A stretch of 64,000 nt of DNA from Caulobacterales bacterium (GTDB lineage Bacteria; Pseudomonadota; Alphaproteobacteria; Caulobacterales; Parvularculaceae), in the NCBI GenBank assembly GCA_020638525.1, contig JACKIL010000003.1:276505-340504 (forward strand), read 5' to 3'. Shown in pieces: positions 43,233 through 51,163 of the stretch. Made by a program: the position numbers and the translations under genes. The notes under the pieces are model-generated. The model saw nothing but the letters and a program-made list of their open reading frames with translations. It did not search any database and was not told the DNA's origin. Every line of letters begins with the position of its first letter. Position 1 is the stretch's first letter.

Positions 43233-44510
43233 ATGTATTGGAAACTTCTGGCGACGGGCGCGCTGATCGCAGCGCTTTGCGCGTGCTCGGGCGAACAGGG
43301 CGAGACGTCTTCGCCGGCGCCCGCCAGCGTTGACGCCGGGCCGCAGATGCAGGCTGCGGGCCCGGCGCCCTCATCCGCCCTCGCGCCCCGAATGCAGCAG
43401 GCGAGCGCGCCGCTTCCACCCGGAACATACCGTATGCGGAAGGTGGAGATCATGGATGCGAAGGGGTTCGGTCGCCCGCTCGTCGCGGCGACCATCCTCA
43501 TCCCCGAAGGCTGGAATACGGAAGGCGGCATGGAGTGGGGCGCGCGCAGCAGCTGCACTGACCCTTTCGGTTTCAATTGGGCCGCAACCTCGCCGGACGG
43601 CGTGAAGCGCTTCGAGCTCGGCCGCGGCGATGGCTGGCAATGGGCGAGTTTCGGACCTGTGGACGCTGCAACCTGCAAACAGGCGAGCTATTCGTCCGCA
43701 CGCGAATATTTGACGGCCTATGTGCAGGCGCGTTTTCCGGACGCGCGCATTCTCGACTATCGCGAGCGGCCCGAATTTTCCAAAGCCGCCGCCGATATGA
43801 TGGCGCAGGTCTCGCAAATGGCCGCCGAGCGCGGCATCCCGATGCGCGGGCGCGCCGATGGGGGAGAGCTGCTTTTCGCCTTCACCCTCAACGGGCGAGA
43901 GATGCGAGGCACGAGCGCCGTGACGGCGAGTTTTTATGAGAGCCAGCACGAAAACCCGATGGGCGGGGCGCCCTTGCGCACCATCACCGGCTCGACGACG
44001 GGCGTTTTCAACGCTTTCGCGCCGAATGGCGAACTCGATTTTCAGCTCGCCGAAGCGGTCAGAAAATCGACGAAACCCGAGCCGGAATGGTTCGAGGAAA
44101 TTTCGAAATTCAAGGCGAAACTGGCGGGCATTTCGCTTGAAGCGCAGCGCCAGCGAGCCTCCATCATCATCGCCGGCGGCGCCGCGCTTTCCGCGATCAC
44201 CATCCAGGCCGGCAAGGATATGGTTGCGCGGGGCGCCGCGCGAATGAACGAGGATCTCGCAGGCACGGAAGCCTTCAATCAGCGCATGGCGGCCGAAGAC
44301 CGGATGCAGCGCGAGCGCATCGAGGCGCTGACCGAGGTCGAGACCTATAACGACCCTGTCACCGGCGGGACGGTGCAGCTCGACAACACCTATGACCACG
44401 CCTGGCGCGTGACGAATTCAACCTCCGACACCTACATCCTGACCAACGACCCGAACTTCAATCCGGGGCTTTACGGGGTGGAGGCGTCGGAAATGGCGGT
44501 CACTCAATAG
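43233..44510 (+). CDS. Lipoprotein of unknown function, paralogue A of a tandem pair
   Basis: A 425-residue lipoprotein (lipobox AALCAC, ATG at 43233 after GGGGGG). An Ala/Pro linker of about 50 residues leads to a large domain with landmarks WGARSSCTDPFGFNWAATSP, DARILDYRERPEF, LNGREMRGTSAV and FAPNGELDFQLAEAV, then a helical stretch, and ends with VETYNDPVTGGTVQLDNTYD and YILTNDPNFNPG. The next gene shares all of these blocks in order, so the two arose by duplication. The family is not one I know; the IP-x-GW and SPDG motifs hint at a periplasmic binding fold. Confidence 0.75.
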   Translation: MYWKLLATGALIAALCACSGEQGETSSPAPASVDAGPQMQAAGPAPSSALAPRMQQASAPLPPGTYRMRKVEIMDAKGFGRPLVAATILIPEGWNTEGGMEWGARSSCTDPFGFNWAATSPDGVKRFELGRGDGWQWASFGPVDAATCKQASYSSAREYLTAYVQARFPDARILDYRERPEFSKAAADMMAQVSQMAAERGIPMRGRADGGELLFAFTLNGREMRGTSAVTASFYESQHENPMGGAPLRTITGSTTGVFNAFAPNGELDFQLAEAVRKSTKPEPEWFEEISKFKAKLAGISLEAQRQRASIIIAGGAALSAITIQAGKDMVARGAARMNEDLAGTEAFNQRMAAEDRMQRERIEALTEVETYNDPVTGGTVQLDNTYDHAWRVTNSTSDTYILTNDPNFNPGLYGVEASEMAVTQ

Positions 44511-44610
44511 GGCCGAAACCGCTATTGCGACCGCATTGCGGAAGGCGCCGTGGCGAGGTTAAATGCCGACCATTGGCGCCCCTCGCCAGCCGGGGGGAGG
44601 GGAGATCGTG

Positions 44611-45906
44611 ATGAAAAGACTGCTAGCCGCAACGGCGCTCGCCGTGCTTTGCGTCGCCTGTGGGCGAAACGAAGAAGCAGCTGGCGAGGATTATGACGTC
44701 GCCGATTATGATGACGGCGATGACGAATACGGCGTCGATGAAGACGGCGCGCCGCTGCCGCCAGGTTTTGCCGGAGGCCAGCAGGGCCAGGGCGGCCAAA
44801 TGCAATATCAGCCGCAAGGCGGCGGTCCGGCTCAGCAGCAACAGAATTTACAGCAGCGTCCGCAGAACAACGCTCGCGCTTCCGGCCCTGCGAAAAATTT
44901 CACGGGCATGCGTTTCGAGCGCGGCGTGATCGTCGATTCGAGCGGCTTTGAACAGCCGACGGGAGCGGCGACGCTCTTCGTTCCTTATGGGTGGAAGACG
45001 CAAGGCGGGGTCGTCTGGGGCCAGCAATTCATGTGCACCAACGGCTTCGTCTATAATTGGTCGGCGACATCGCCCGATGGATCGCAGTCTCTCGCTCTGC
45101 TGCCGAATGCGAAGTGGGAATCGAACAATTTCGGCGGGCAGGCCTCGCCCGGCTGCGGGCTATCGCCGATATCGAGCGTTCGCCAATATCTCGAGGCGAT
45201 CGCGCCGGAATGGAAACCCGGCGCGCGCATTCTCGATTATCGCGACCGCCCGGACATCGTGAAGGAAATCGGCGAAACGCCGACGCAGCAAGCAACGCCC
45301 GTCGGCGACCTCAGCACCTGGTGGGAGGCCGGCGAAGTGCTGATCGCCTACACTGAAAACGGCCGGGAAATGCGCGGCTCGCTCTCGACGGCGGTCGGCT
45401 GGGCGCGTTCGCGCTCGAACTATGGCATGGGCGACATGATCAACCTCACCGCCATGTCGCTGCCGGCCTATGGCGTGACGGCGCCGAACGGCCAGCTCAA
45501 TCTCGGCTTTTTCGAAGCGATCCGGAGAACCTTCACGGTCAACCCGGTCTGGCAGAACAGGATCGCGCAGCATGTTCAGAAGATGAACAAGATCGCGATC
45601 GACGGCGCCATTCAGCGCAACAAAATCCAGCGCGAGACGAACGAATACATCTCCAATCTCCGGCAGGAGACATGGGAGGCGCAGCAGAAAAGCTCTGACA
45701 TCCGGGCGCGCGAATTCGGCGAGATGCTGCGCGGCGTCGAGACCTATAACGACGCAGACGCGCCGGGCGGAACAGTCGAGCTTTCGCACATGTATAACGA
45801 CGCCTGGAAACTCAATGACGGCTCTTACGTGCTTTCCAATGACCCGAATTTCGACCCCTGGCGCGATCTCAACATAGACGGCCAGAAACTGGAGGTTACG
45901 CAATGA
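44611..45906 (+). CDS. Lipoprotein of unknown function, paralogue B of the tandem pair
   Basis: A 431-residue lipoprotein (lipobox VLCVAC; GGGGGGAGGGGAG before the ATG). The linker (residues 22-95) is acidic (DYDVADYDDGDDEYGVDEDG) and then Gln/Gly-rich, unlike the Ala/Pro linker of paralogue A. The shared domain follows: YNWSATSPDGSQSLALLP, ARILDYRDRP, ENGREMRGSLSTA, VTAPNGQLNLGFFEAIR, VETYNDADAPGGTVELSHM, YVLSNDPNFDPW. Its stop overlaps the next ATG by 4 bases, coupling it to the Q-rich rhodanese. Confidence 0.75.
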   Translation: MKRLLAATALAVLCVACGRNEEAAGEDYDVADYDDGDDEYGVDEDGAPLPPGFAGGQQGQGGQMQYQPQGGGPAQQQQNLQQRPQNNARASGPAKNFTGMRFERGVIVDSSGFEQPTGAATLFVPYGWKTQGGVVWGQQFMCTNGFVYNWSATSPDGSQSLALLPNAKWESNNFGGQASPGCGLSPISSVRQYLEAIAPEWKPGARILDYRDRPDIVKEIGETPTQQATPVGDLSTWWEAGEVLIAYTENGREMRGSLSTAVGWARSRSNYGMGDMINLTAMSLPAYGVTAPNGQLNLGFFEAIRRTFTVNPVWQNRIAQHVQKMNKIAIDGAIQRNKIQRETNEYISNLRQETWEAQQKSSDIRAREFGEMLRGVETYNDADAPGGTVELSHMYNDAWKLNDGSYVLSNDPNFDPWRDLNIDGQKLEVTQ

Positions 45907-46856
45907 TGATTCGTACTCGGATGATGGCCGCCGGCGCGGCGCTGGCGTTGATGGCGGGCGGCGCGCTCGCGCAGGATTCCTTCGGGCAGGCGCAAGGGGC
46001 TGATCAACAGCAGCAACAGCAACAGACCTATCCGCAACAACAACAGCAGCAGCAGGGATATCCCCAGCAACAGCAGGGTTTTCCGCAGCAGCCGAATGTG
46101 TGGAACGAACAGACCCCGCAGACGCAGGGCGGCCAGCCGCAATGGGGCCAGCAACAGCCCCAGCAGCAAGGATATCCCCAGCAGCAGCAACAGCAGCAGC
46201 CCTGGGGCGGGCAACCGCAACAACAGCCGCAGGGCTATCCCCAACAGCAGCAGCAACCGCAATGGGGCGGTCAGCAACAGCAGCCCCAGCAGCAGCCCCA
46301 ACAACAGGCAGGCGGCAATCTCGATCAGCTGATGCAGATGGAGCGGCAGGATTACGGCGTTCAGGCGACGAGCCAGCTCCATTCCGGCGCGATGCACGGG
46401 CCGACGCCGGCGAGCATTCCCGGCGGTCAGGTGATCACCACCAAAGGCCTCGTCAGCCTCGTTCAGGGCCAGCAGACGCCGTATTTCCTCTTCGACGTTC
46501 TGGGCGGGCCGCAAACGCTGCCGGGCGCCATTCCGGCCGCCTGGACGTCGCAGCCGGGATCGTTCAACGACCAGATCCAGCAGCAATTCTCGCAAATGCT
46601 GATGCAGGGAACGCAAGGGCGCAAAGACATGCCGCTCGTCTTCTACTGCCTCTCGACGCAGTGCTGGATGTCGTACAACGCAGCGCTGCGCGCAATTAAT
46701 GCGGGCTTCACCAACGTGCTCTGGTATCGCGGCGGCATTGAAGCCTGGCAGGCGGCGGGCTTCCCGCTGCAGCCCGCCCCGCAGCAGGGCGGCTACCAGC
46801 AACAACAACAGGGCGATTCCGGCCAGCAGCAGCAACAATACGGCCAGCCTTACTAA
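45903..46856 (+). CDS. Secreted glutamine-rich protein with rhodanese-like domain
   Basis: A 317-residue protein. A signal peptide (MAAGAALALMAGGALAQ) is followed by about 110 residues very rich in Gln, Pro, Gly, Tyr and Trp with repeated GYPQQQQ and PQWGGQ units. Residues about 140-285 form a rhodanese-like domain with the catalytic-loop segment FYCLSTQCWMSYNAALRA and LWYRGGIEAWQAAGFPL. The closest family known to me is the PQQ-associated CXXCW proteins; here the spacing is C-x4-CW. A short Q-rich tail ends the protein. It should be periplasmic. The low-complexity part resembles phase-separating or cell-wall-binding segments, but its role is unknown. Confidence 0.75.
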   Translation: MMIRTRMMAAGAALALMAGGALAQDSFGQAQGADQQQQQQQTYPQQQQQQQGYPQQQQGFPQQPNVWNEQTPQTQGGQPQWGQQQPQQQGYPQQQQQQQPWGGQPQQQPQGYPQQQQQPQWGGQQQQPQQQPQQQAGGNLDQLMQMERQDYGVQATSQLHSGAMHGPTPASIPGGQVITTKGLVSLVQGQQTPYFLFDVLGGPQTLPGAIPAAWTSQPGSFNDQIQQQFSQMLMQGTQGRKDMPLVFYCLSTQCWMSYNAALRAINAGFTNVLWYRGGIEAWQAAGFPLQPAPQQGGYQQQQQGDSGQQQQQYGQPY

Positions 46857-46886
46857 GGCGGACGGCCTTTCATCTCGACTGCACGG

Positions 46887-46908
46887 GAAGCGGGCGAAAG
46901 CCCGCTTC
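46887..46908 (+). terminator. GC-rich hairpin after the Q-rich rhodanese gene
   Basis: A 9-bp perfect stem (46887-46895 with 46900-46908) closed by a GAAA tetraloop. No T run follows, so it may act as a Rho-assisted end or stabilise the transcript. It separates the rhodanese gene from the GST gene. Confidence 0.5.
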
Positions 46909-46952
46909 GTCATGTTAGGCTCCGCGCATCCTTTGCGGAAAGGAGCCGCCCC

Positions 46953-47570
46953 ATGAGCCTCAAAGTCTATCACGCCTCGCCCACGCGCTCGGTTCGCGTC
47001 GTCTGGGCGCTTGAAGAGCTTGGCCTTCCTTATGAGAAGGTCGCGCTCAATTTCGACCGCGCCTATCTCAAAAGCCCGGAATGGCGCGCGATCAGCCCGA
47101 CAGGCAAGGCGCCGGTCGTGCATGAGAACGGCAAGCCGCTCATCGAATCCGTCGCGATCATCCATTACCTGTCGGAGAAATACGCGGAAGGAAAACTCTC
47201 GCGCCGCCCGCTCGACGCCGACTATGGCGAGTTCCTGCAATGGATGCATTTCGGCGAGGCCGGCGTCGGCCCCTATGCCGGCATGCTCATCGGCCAGACG
47301 CGCATTCTGCCGCCCGAACAGCGCATCGAGGCGATGAAGCAATGGTCGATCATGGAAGCGAAGAACGCCTGCAATTTCATCGAAACATCGCTTGAAGGCA
47401 GGGACTATATTCTTGGAGAAGACTTCTCCCTTGCTGATATTTCGCTTGGCTATATTCTCTTTCTCATCAAGCTTTCGGGCGAAGCGGAGAATATTCTCGG
47501 CGCGCGCACGAAACTCTATCTCGACCGGCTGACGGCGCGCGAGGCGTGGAAGAAGGCGACCGCGCGCTAA
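46953..47570 (+). CDS. Glutathione S-transferase family protein
   Basis: A 205-residue GST. The N-terminal thioredoxin-like part starts SLKVYHASPTRSVRVVWALEEL with the catalytic Ser or Tyr/Thr region at SPTRS, the cis-Pro motif TGKAPVVHENG, and the glutathione-binding ESVAIIHYLSEKY. The C-terminal helical half contains YILGEDFSLADISLGYIL. It conjugates glutathione to electrophiles; the substrate is unknown. AAGGAG precedes the ATG. Confidence 0.92.
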   Translation: MSLKVYHASPTRSVRVVWALEELGLPYEKVALNFDRAYLKSPEWRAISPTGKAPVVHENGKPLIESVAIIHYLSEKYAEGKLSRRPLDADYGEFLQWMHFGEAGVGPYAGMLIGQTRILPPEQRIEAMKQWSIMEAKNACNFIETSLEGRDYILGEDFSLADISLGYILFLIKLSGEAENILGARTKLYLDRLTAREAWKKATAR

Positions 47571-47595
47571 GCCCGGAGAAGGGGGGAAGCACGCA

Positions 47596-47688
47596 ATGAA
47601 TTTCTATCAGGGCCTCGCTGTTGTTCTTCTGAGAGTGCTGGCGGCGAAGATAATTTTCGACGCCTCACCTCGAGCGTTTACCTGTTAA
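47596..47688 (+). CDS. 30-codon upstream frame coupled to (or frameshifted from) the next membrane-protein gene
   Basis: A short frame (MNFYQGLAVVLLRVLAAKII and ten more residues) with a very strong Shine-Dalgarno (AAGGGGGGAAG) before its ATG. Its TAA overlaps the next ATG as TAATG. The peptide looks like the start of a membrane protein, and the downstream frame continues upstream without a stop as far as about 47645, giving RRLTSSVYLL just before its ATG. Either this is a leader coupled to the next gene, or one frameshift (near 47655) has split a single longer protein. Confidence 0.45.
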   Translation: MNFYQGLAVVLLRVLAAKIIFDASPRAFTC

Positions 47689-48191
47689 TGGCCCTCATCG
47701 AGCCTTCGTCGAACCAACTGCCCGTATCGATGAGCTGGCTGGTTGGTTCGACCGCTCTCTTAGCCGCGCAAATTGGCGTTGGAATCGGGCTTTGGTCCTT
47801 TGCACCAGCGGCGGCTAAACGCGTCGCTATAGGTATCGCCGCACTGTCGCCATCCATCAGTATAAGCACCGCGCGTCTGGTTGAAGTCAGCGTATTTCTG
47901 ATCGGAGTTTTCTACCTCGCGAACGTTGTCCCAAACTTGATGATGAAGGCGGGAAGCATTTTCGTGATGGCCGCGAACCAAACTGACCAGGAAAGGATAA
48001 CTGGCGCGAGCGTTTTCCACATGATGGATTTGACGGGAATGTTGAAAGATTTGGCGACGGCCGCAGGCGCCCTCTTCCTCACCTTTCGCGCCCGCGATGT
48101 TGCAAAGCTGTTCACATGGCTTCGCGAAGCCGGCCTTCCGCCTGCGGAGGAAGCGGCGCCCGCCGAGACGAAACCGGCGCCCGGCGAATAG
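47688..48191 (+). CDS. Membrane protein of unknown function
   Basis: A 167-residue protein with three or four helices (SMSWLVGSTALLAAQIGVGIG, AKRVAIGIAALSPSISIS, RLVEVSVFLIGVFYLANVV, and a weaker one near LKDLATAAGALFL), and a C-terminal Glu/Pro-rich tail. No family is recognised. It has no Shine-Dalgarno of its own; translation should depend on the short frame at 47596. If the two frames are one gene with a frameshift, the full protein would be about 195 residues. Confidence 0.6.
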   Translation: MALIEPSSNQLPVSMSWLVGSTALLAAQIGVGIGLWSFAPAAAKRVAIGIAALSPSISISTARLVEVSVFLIGVFYLANVVPNLMMKAGSIFVMAANQTDQERITGASVFHMMDLTGMLKDLATAAGALFLTFRARDVAKLFTWLREAGLPPAEEAAPAETKPAPGE

Positions 48192-48197
48192 CGCCTG

Positions 48198-48377
48198 CTA
48201 AAGCACGCCGCCGCCCTGTTGCGCCATGAAATCGTCGAACAGGGTAAGCGCATAGCGGTCATGCGCGCCGACATTGGCTTCAGCCATGAATTCCTCAGCG
48301 GTGAGCCAGCGCTGTTCGACGCCGGGTGCGGGTCCTCGTCAGCGCAGCGAGTCTGTTGGCGTCATTCCGTCGGCCAT
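48198..48377 (-). pseudogene. Small frame interrupted by an in-frame TGA
   Basis: On minus, an ATG at 48377 opens MADGMTPTDSLR, then TGA at 48339-48341, then 46 further codons in the same frame (PAPGVEQRWLTAEEFMAEAN and HDRYALTLFDDFMAQQ) to a TAG. The second part looks like real protein in composition. It could be the end of a decayed gene, a 27-residue protein starting at its internal ATG, or a chance frame. No selenocysteine hairpin is evident. Confidence 0.3.
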
Positions 48378-48709
48378 TGCGGAATGTCCCCGGCGGTGAT
48401 GCGAAGGAGAAGGCTTTCGAGCGCGTCGACGGCGGCGATATCGCTGCGCGTATCCAAGCGGAAAAGCTCTTTCCCCGTGAAGTCGTTCTCGAAAGCACGC
48501 AGCACGTAACCGCCCGAGGGGTCTTCATCCGGCAGCCAACCGAGATCGACAAGCACGTTGCGGCGATAATGCTTCGCCATGAAGAGGCTCGCCTTGAAGA
48601 CGAGCGACCATGCTTCCGGATGATCGAGCGGAATGTCGTCGAAGGAATTATATTCGATGGTCCAGCCTTCGGGTATGCGCAGGGCGCGCAAGGGGAATGT
48701 TTCCGTCAC
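48362..48709 (-). CDS. Small cytosolic protein of unknown function
   Basis: A 115-residue protein with no signal or helix and GC-rich codon use (IPEGWTIEYNSFDDIPLDHP, NVLVDLGWLPDEDPSGGY, SLLLRITAGDIPQWPTE). The start is GTG with AAAGGAG ten bases upstream. I do not recognise a family. It overlaps the interrupted frame downstream by 16 bases and ends where that frame begins, so the two may once have formed one unit. Confidence 0.65.
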   Translation of the reverse strand: MTETFPLRALRIPEGWTIEYNSFDDIPLDHPEAWSLVFKASLFMAKHYRRNVLVDLGWLPDEDPSGGYVLRAFENDFTGKELFRLDTRSDIAAVDALESLLLRITAGDIPQWPTE

Positions 48710-48748
48710 GCCTGTGCGCTCCTTTCGTAAAGAATAACGCCGCGAAGG

Positions 48749-49138
48749 CTAGTAATAACCCGTACCCTGATAGGTCGGGTTCGGAATGCAGGGCCGCCCG
48801 TTCGAGGTCGAATCATAGGTTCCGTAATAGGAAGGCGACCTGCCGTCGCTATACCAGGTGGCGTTATAGCCGCGCCCGCCATTCGCCCAGGAGGGACAAT
48901 AATAGACGCCGCTGTTGTAGCTGCTGCCCGAACCGCCGGCGCTGCGCTGATAATGGCGGATCTGAGCGCGCGTGCGTTCAAGGCACGCACTGTCATAGCC
49001 GGCGAAGTCGCCATCGCGATCGTAGACGGCGCATTTCTCATAATCGCCGCGCGACAATTCCTGCGCGTTTGCGATTTCGGGCGCGAGCCCGGCGAGCGGC
49101 GCGGCGAAGACGGCGGCGATGAATATTTTTCGAAGCAT
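48749..49138 (-). CDS. Small secreted Gly/Ser/Tyr-rich protein
   Basis: A 129-residue protein from the ATG at 49138, which has GGGGGAC before it; the longer frame adds 22 residues without a signal. The signal peptide (KIFIAAVFAAPLAGLAPEIANA) precedes a mature part with cysteines near CAVYD, CLERTR and CPSWAN, and a C-terminal Tyr/Ser/Gly-rich stretch (YNATWYSDGRSPSYYGTYDS). The function is unknown. It follows the LuxR/hydrolase fusion by 72 bases on the same strand. Confidence 0.7.
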   Translation of the reverse strand: MLRKIFIAAVFAAPLAGLAPEIANAQELSRGDYEKCAVYDRDGDFAGYDSACLERTRAQIRHYQRSAGGSGSSYNSGVYYCPSWANGGRGYNATWYSDGRSPSYYGTYDSTSNGRPCIPNPTYQGTGYY

Positions 49139-49209
49139 GAGTCCCCCTATCTCTCGTGAGAAAAGGTCCCGGCCAAATGCGGCGAGAGTGGGGCGAGCGA
49201 TCATCGCAA

Positions 49210-50895
49210 TCAGGCGAGACTATCGATAAACGCAGCGACTTCGCCCGCCGTCTCCTTCGGATGGGTGTGATGTAGAAGCTGGCCTGCGCCCGCTATGGAT
49301 GTGACCTCGACATGGCGATAGCGCTGCGCGAAGGCGCGCGCCCAGCCCAGCGGGCAGATGGGATCGTCCTCGCCGACGACATAGAGAAGCGGCGTCTTCA
49401 TGGCGCCGACTAGAGCCGACCAGTCGCCGAAGACCGAGCACGCATCGCCGACGAAACCGTCGAGGCCGCCATGCGAGATCATCTCCATGCCGGATTTTAC
49501 GAGATCGTAGATTTCGGGGTTTTTGAGAGCATCGGTGTCGGCCTGCGAATTCGCATAGGTTCGCTTGATGAGCCGGCGCGTGCCGAGCGCGCGGAAATAG
49601 AAGGCGGCGGCTGAGGCCGCGACGAAACGCAAGGCGACCGGCGAGAACTTCGCCGTGCGCGAGATGACGCGGACCTGCGGTGGATAGGCTGAAAGCGACT
49701 CGTCATCGAGAATCGGAACCCCGCCGGCGAGCGCGCAAACGCCCGGAACGAGATCGGGATAGCGCGCCGCCGCCGCGCAGGCGTGCATGACGCCCGAAGT
49801 ATGCGTGACGATCGGCGCATGATTGAGACCGAGGCGCGCAACGAGGTCCGGGTAGAGATCGACCCATTCCTCGACGCAATTGCGCCAGTTATGCGGCGGA
49901 TCGGAGCGGCCATAGCCCGGCCGGTCTATGCAGATCGCCGAGAGATTATTCTGTACAAGGAGCGATTCGAATTCCGCCGTCATGCCATGGCCGAGCGACA
50001 TGCCGTGGAGAAAGAGGAATTTGCGCCCGTCTTTCGCGCCGCGCCGCGTCCAGGCGATGCGCCGCCCGTCGGCGAGAACGGCGATTTCCGCGCCTTCATG
50101 CGCGGGGTGCGTATCGGCGATCGCATCCATGAAAAGGTGGAGATAAAGCGCGGTGCGCACCGCCTCCTCGCGCCCGGCCGCGTGCATCTTGCTGTAGATC
50201 GACTTCGACTGGCTCTTTAGCGTCTCGACGGCGCGGCCTGTGCTCTCTGCGATCTCCGCAAAGCTGTGGCCGTTGGTCATCCGTTGGAGGAGCGCTAGTT
50301 CGGCGGAGGTGAGATTGAACTCTGCGGCGAGATAATCGGCGACCTGATGCGACCAGACGGAATGGGCGAGGCGAACGAGATAGAGCGGGGCGCCGTCTTG
50401 ATCGTCAGCAGGAGCAAAGAGGCGGCGCACGGCGACGAGGCGCCCGCCGCCCGACCCGGGATCGGCGAGGCGGACGAGGCTCGTGCGATCGCGCGCGACA
50501 TCGTGGAGGCGGCGCACCGCGTCCCTGAGCGCCCTTCGCTCCTCATGGTCGCCGGTGAGCGACCACAACGCGCCGGCGGGCCCTAGCGCGCTCCACGCAT
50601 CGTTCGCGGCGACGATAGCCCCGTCGGCGCTGACGACGGCCGCGGCCGCAGCTTCGGCCTCGACCAGCGCCTCGGGGTCGAGATGCTGCGAAGGCGCGCC
50701 GTGGAGGCGTTCGATGATCGAGAGCGCCTTGTCGGCGTGCGCGACGATGCGCGCCGCGCCGGGCGCTTCAGGGTCGAGCTCCGAGAGGTAGTCGTCCCAA
50801 GCATTGGCGAAGCGCTCATACTCTTCCGGCGTCAGGGCGGCTTCATAGAGCGCGTCGATGACGGCGAGGAGGCGGTCGTCTGCCTTGGAAGTCAT
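49210..50895 (-). CDS. Fusion of a LuxR-type HTH domain with an alpha/beta hydrolase
   Basis: A 561-residue protein starting at the ATG at 50895. Residues 85-180 are PAS-like, 193-250 a LuxR-type helix-turn-helix (FNLTSAELALLQRMTNGHSF, then GRAVETLKSQSKSIYSKM), and 270-561 an alpha/beta hydrolase (FLFLHGMSLGHGM, CIDRPGYGRSDPP). The nucleophile elbow reads THTSGVMHA, so Ser367 is kept while the flanking Gly residues of GXSXG are lost. Acid and His are probably in VVGEDDPICP and QLLHHTHP. It may be a regulator that senses or hydrolyses a small ester or lactone. Targets are unknown; the second TonB gene lies upstream. Confidence 0.85.
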   Translation of the reverse strand: MTSKADDRLLAVIDALYEAALTPEEYERFANAWDDYLSELDPEAPGAARIVAHADKALSIIERLHGAPSQHLDPEALVEAEAAAAAVVSADGAIVAANDAWSALGPAGALWSLTGDHEERRALRDAVRRLHDVARDRTSLVRLADPGSGGGRLVAVRRLFAPADDQDGAPLYLVRLAHSVWSHQVADYLAAEFNLTSAELALLQRMTNGHSFAEIAESTGRAVETLKSQSKSIYSKMHAAGREEAVRTALYLHLFMDAIADTHPAHEGAEIAVLADGRRIAWTRRGAKDGRKFLFLHGMSLGHGMTAEFESLLVQNNLSAICIDRPGYGRSDPPHNWRNCVEEWVDLYPDLVARLGLNHAPIVTHTSGVMHACAAAARYPDLVPGVCALAGGVPILDDESLSAYPPQVRVISRTAKFSPVALRFVAASAAAFYFRALGTRRLIKRTYANSQADTDALKNPEIYDLVKSGMEMISHGGLDGFVGDACSVFGDWSALVGAMKTPLLYVVGEDDPICPLGWARAFAQRYRHVEVTSIAGAGQLLHHTHPKETAGEVAAFIDSLA

Positions 50896-51163
50896 GCCAA
50901 GCCGGCCCTGAATCTTTTGCTGGCGCGCTTGCGCCGGGCGAATGCGTGTGAAGCTCGATCCCCTAACGGGCCTTGGCGTTATGCTCAACTGGAAGCGAGG
51001 CTCGCTTCACCCTTCAGGGTTAAAGAACGCCGCTTTAGCGTCGCCGAGTGTGAATCCGGGCCCTCAGACAAAATGGCCCCGGAGACCCGAAGATCTCCGA
51101 AGCGATTTGTCTCTCTCCCGAAACGGGTGTGGCAGGGCGCTGATTTCGGCCCGCGCGGAACGC

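Noticed and set aside
46000..46320. Repetitive CAG/CAA-rich DNA that could be read as a tandem repeat array or CRISPR
   Set aside because: The units vary in length, have no spacers and are fully explained by glutamine codons of a secreted protein.
48339..48341. In-frame TGA as selenocysteine
   Set aside because: No SECIS-like hairpin follows it, the gene is not a known selenoprotein and no sel genes are seen.
51066..51112. Nested inverted repeats as a riboswitch or terminator
   Set aside because: Pairing is partial, no T run follows on minus, and no known riboswitch core could be recognised.
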